Below are positions 63,583 through 64,000 of a stretch of 64,000 nucleotides of DNA, one piece after another. The notes beneath the pieces were generated by a model that was not told the origin of the DNA, did no database searches, and saw only the letters and a program-made list of their open reading frames with translations. Each line of letters opens with the position of its first letter. Position 1 is the first letter of the stretch. This DNA comes from Metabacillus niabensis (GTDB lineage: Bacteria > Bacillota > Bacilli > Bacillales > Bacillaceae), in contig NZ_JAIVLH010000001.1 in assembly GCF_020524345.1 (NCBI RefSeq), forward strand, positions 248,001-312,000. Reading direction: 5' to 3'. A program made the position numbers and the translations under genes.

Positions 63583-64000
63583 TGGATTGAAAAAAAACTT
63601 CCCAATCAATAATGGATTACTAGGGAAACAAACGGGGGAAGTGAGGGCAGTTGATGATCTATCCTTCTATGTAAAGAAAGGAGAGACTTTAGGCATTGTT
63701 GGTGAAAGTGGCTGCGGGAAATCAACTACAGGTCGTCTCCTAATGAGATTAATAGAGGCAAGTGATGGAAAAATTGTATTTGAAGATAAAGAGATAACAA
63801 CAATGTCAAAGAATGAATTAAGAAAGATACGGAGAGATATCCAAATGGTTTTTCAAGATCCCTATGCCTCCTTAAATCCAAGACACTCGATTGAAAAAAT
63901 TTTGGAAGAGCCATTGATTGTTCATCAAATAGGGACAAAGGAGGAAAGAAAGAAAAGGGTAAAGGAGATGTTGGAAATTGTTGGATTGGGTCGTCACCAT
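63557..64000 (+). CDS. Peptide ABC transporter ATP-binding protein (OppF/DppF-type), partial
   Basis: The start of the second ATPase of the importer, cut by the window edge after 148 codons. It begins MTEFLLQVDGLKKNFP, with GGGGAGG before the ATG, and contains Walker A GESGCGKSTTGR and Q-loop MVFQDPYASLNPRH. It overlaps the first ATPase gene by 26 bases. The signature motif and Walker B lie outside. Confidence 0.9.
   Translation, partial: MTEFLLQVDGLKKNFPINNGLLGKQTGEVRAVDDLSFYVKKGETLGIVGESGCGKSTTGRLLMRLIEASDGKIVFEDKEITTMSKNELRKIRRDIQMVFQDPYASLNPRHSIEKILEEPLIVHQIGTKEERKKRVKEMLEIVGLGRHH

Noticed and set aside
1-64000. CRISPR arrays, insertion sequences, prophage or rRNA genes
   Set aside because: No regularly spaced direct repeats, no transposase or integrase and no rRNA sequence were seen; the only mobile element supported is the group I intron.

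Overview
The window is low-GC Firmicutes DNA. Its flanks follow the Bacillus subtilis yqg-comG-yqz and yqh-gcv-yqh gene order almost gene for gene, so the source is a member of the Bacillaceae. I do not assign a species. The left flank (1-9.2 kb) carries yqgU, yqgV, yqgW, yqgX, yqgY, mgsR, a tRNA-Gln, the comGA-GG competence pseudopilus operon, aroK, yqzE and yqzG. The right flank (45.5-62.3 kb) carries sinR, sinI, yqhG, yqhH, a glycine-riboswitch gcvT-gcvPA-gcvPB operon, a MerR-like coiled-coil protein, a CNNM/CorC protein, yqhL, lipM, an intron-split class II ribonucleotide reductase and mntR. The last 1.4 kb opens a peptide ABC transporter operon that runs off the edge.

In B. subtilis the gap between yqzG and sinR holds the matrix operon tapA-sipW-tasA. 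Here none of those genes is present and the same gap holds about 36 kb of other material. First comes a divergent regulator pair (a SinR/SlrR-like repressor overlapping a SinI-like antirepressor), then a long exopolysaccharide operon (10.5-30.1 kb: chain-length regulator, BY-kinase-like ATPase, EAR-like RNA, 4,6-dehydratase, UTP-glucose-1-P uridylyltransferase, glycosyltransferases, polymerase, priming transferase, ATP-grasp, HAD, aminotransferase, pyruvyltransferase, PP-loop protein, flippase, acetyltransferase). A convergent beta-helix protein and galE follow, and then a lasso-peptide locus (34.9-45.1 kb).

The lasso locus is of the paeninodin type. It has two tandem cyclase-precursor pairs that share one set of downstream genes: HPr-kinase-like peptide kinase, PqqD-like leader-binding protein, transglutaminase-like leader peptidase, nucleotidyltransferase-like protein, ABC exporter and a metallophosphoesterase. 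The first precursor has a paeninodin-like core. The second has a 37-residue, Cys-containing core starting with Asn that I do not recognise.

Near-palindromic GTTCTTTATAAAGAAC-type sites, which match the SinR half-site GTTCTYT, lie in the promoter spacer of the eps operon, just downstream of the predicted galE promoter, and in front of both lasso units. On the minus strand a convincing cyclic-di-GMP-I riboswitch forms the leader of sinI, with a hairpin that covers the sinI ribosome-binding site and shares bases with aptamer helix P1. The inferred circuit is: c-di-GMP -> SinI -> SinR -> exopolysaccharide plus lasso peptides. This regulatory unit is the most interesting content of the window. A second point of interest is the group I intron in nrdJ, whose homing endonuclease has a stop codon exactly where the catalytic Glu should be.
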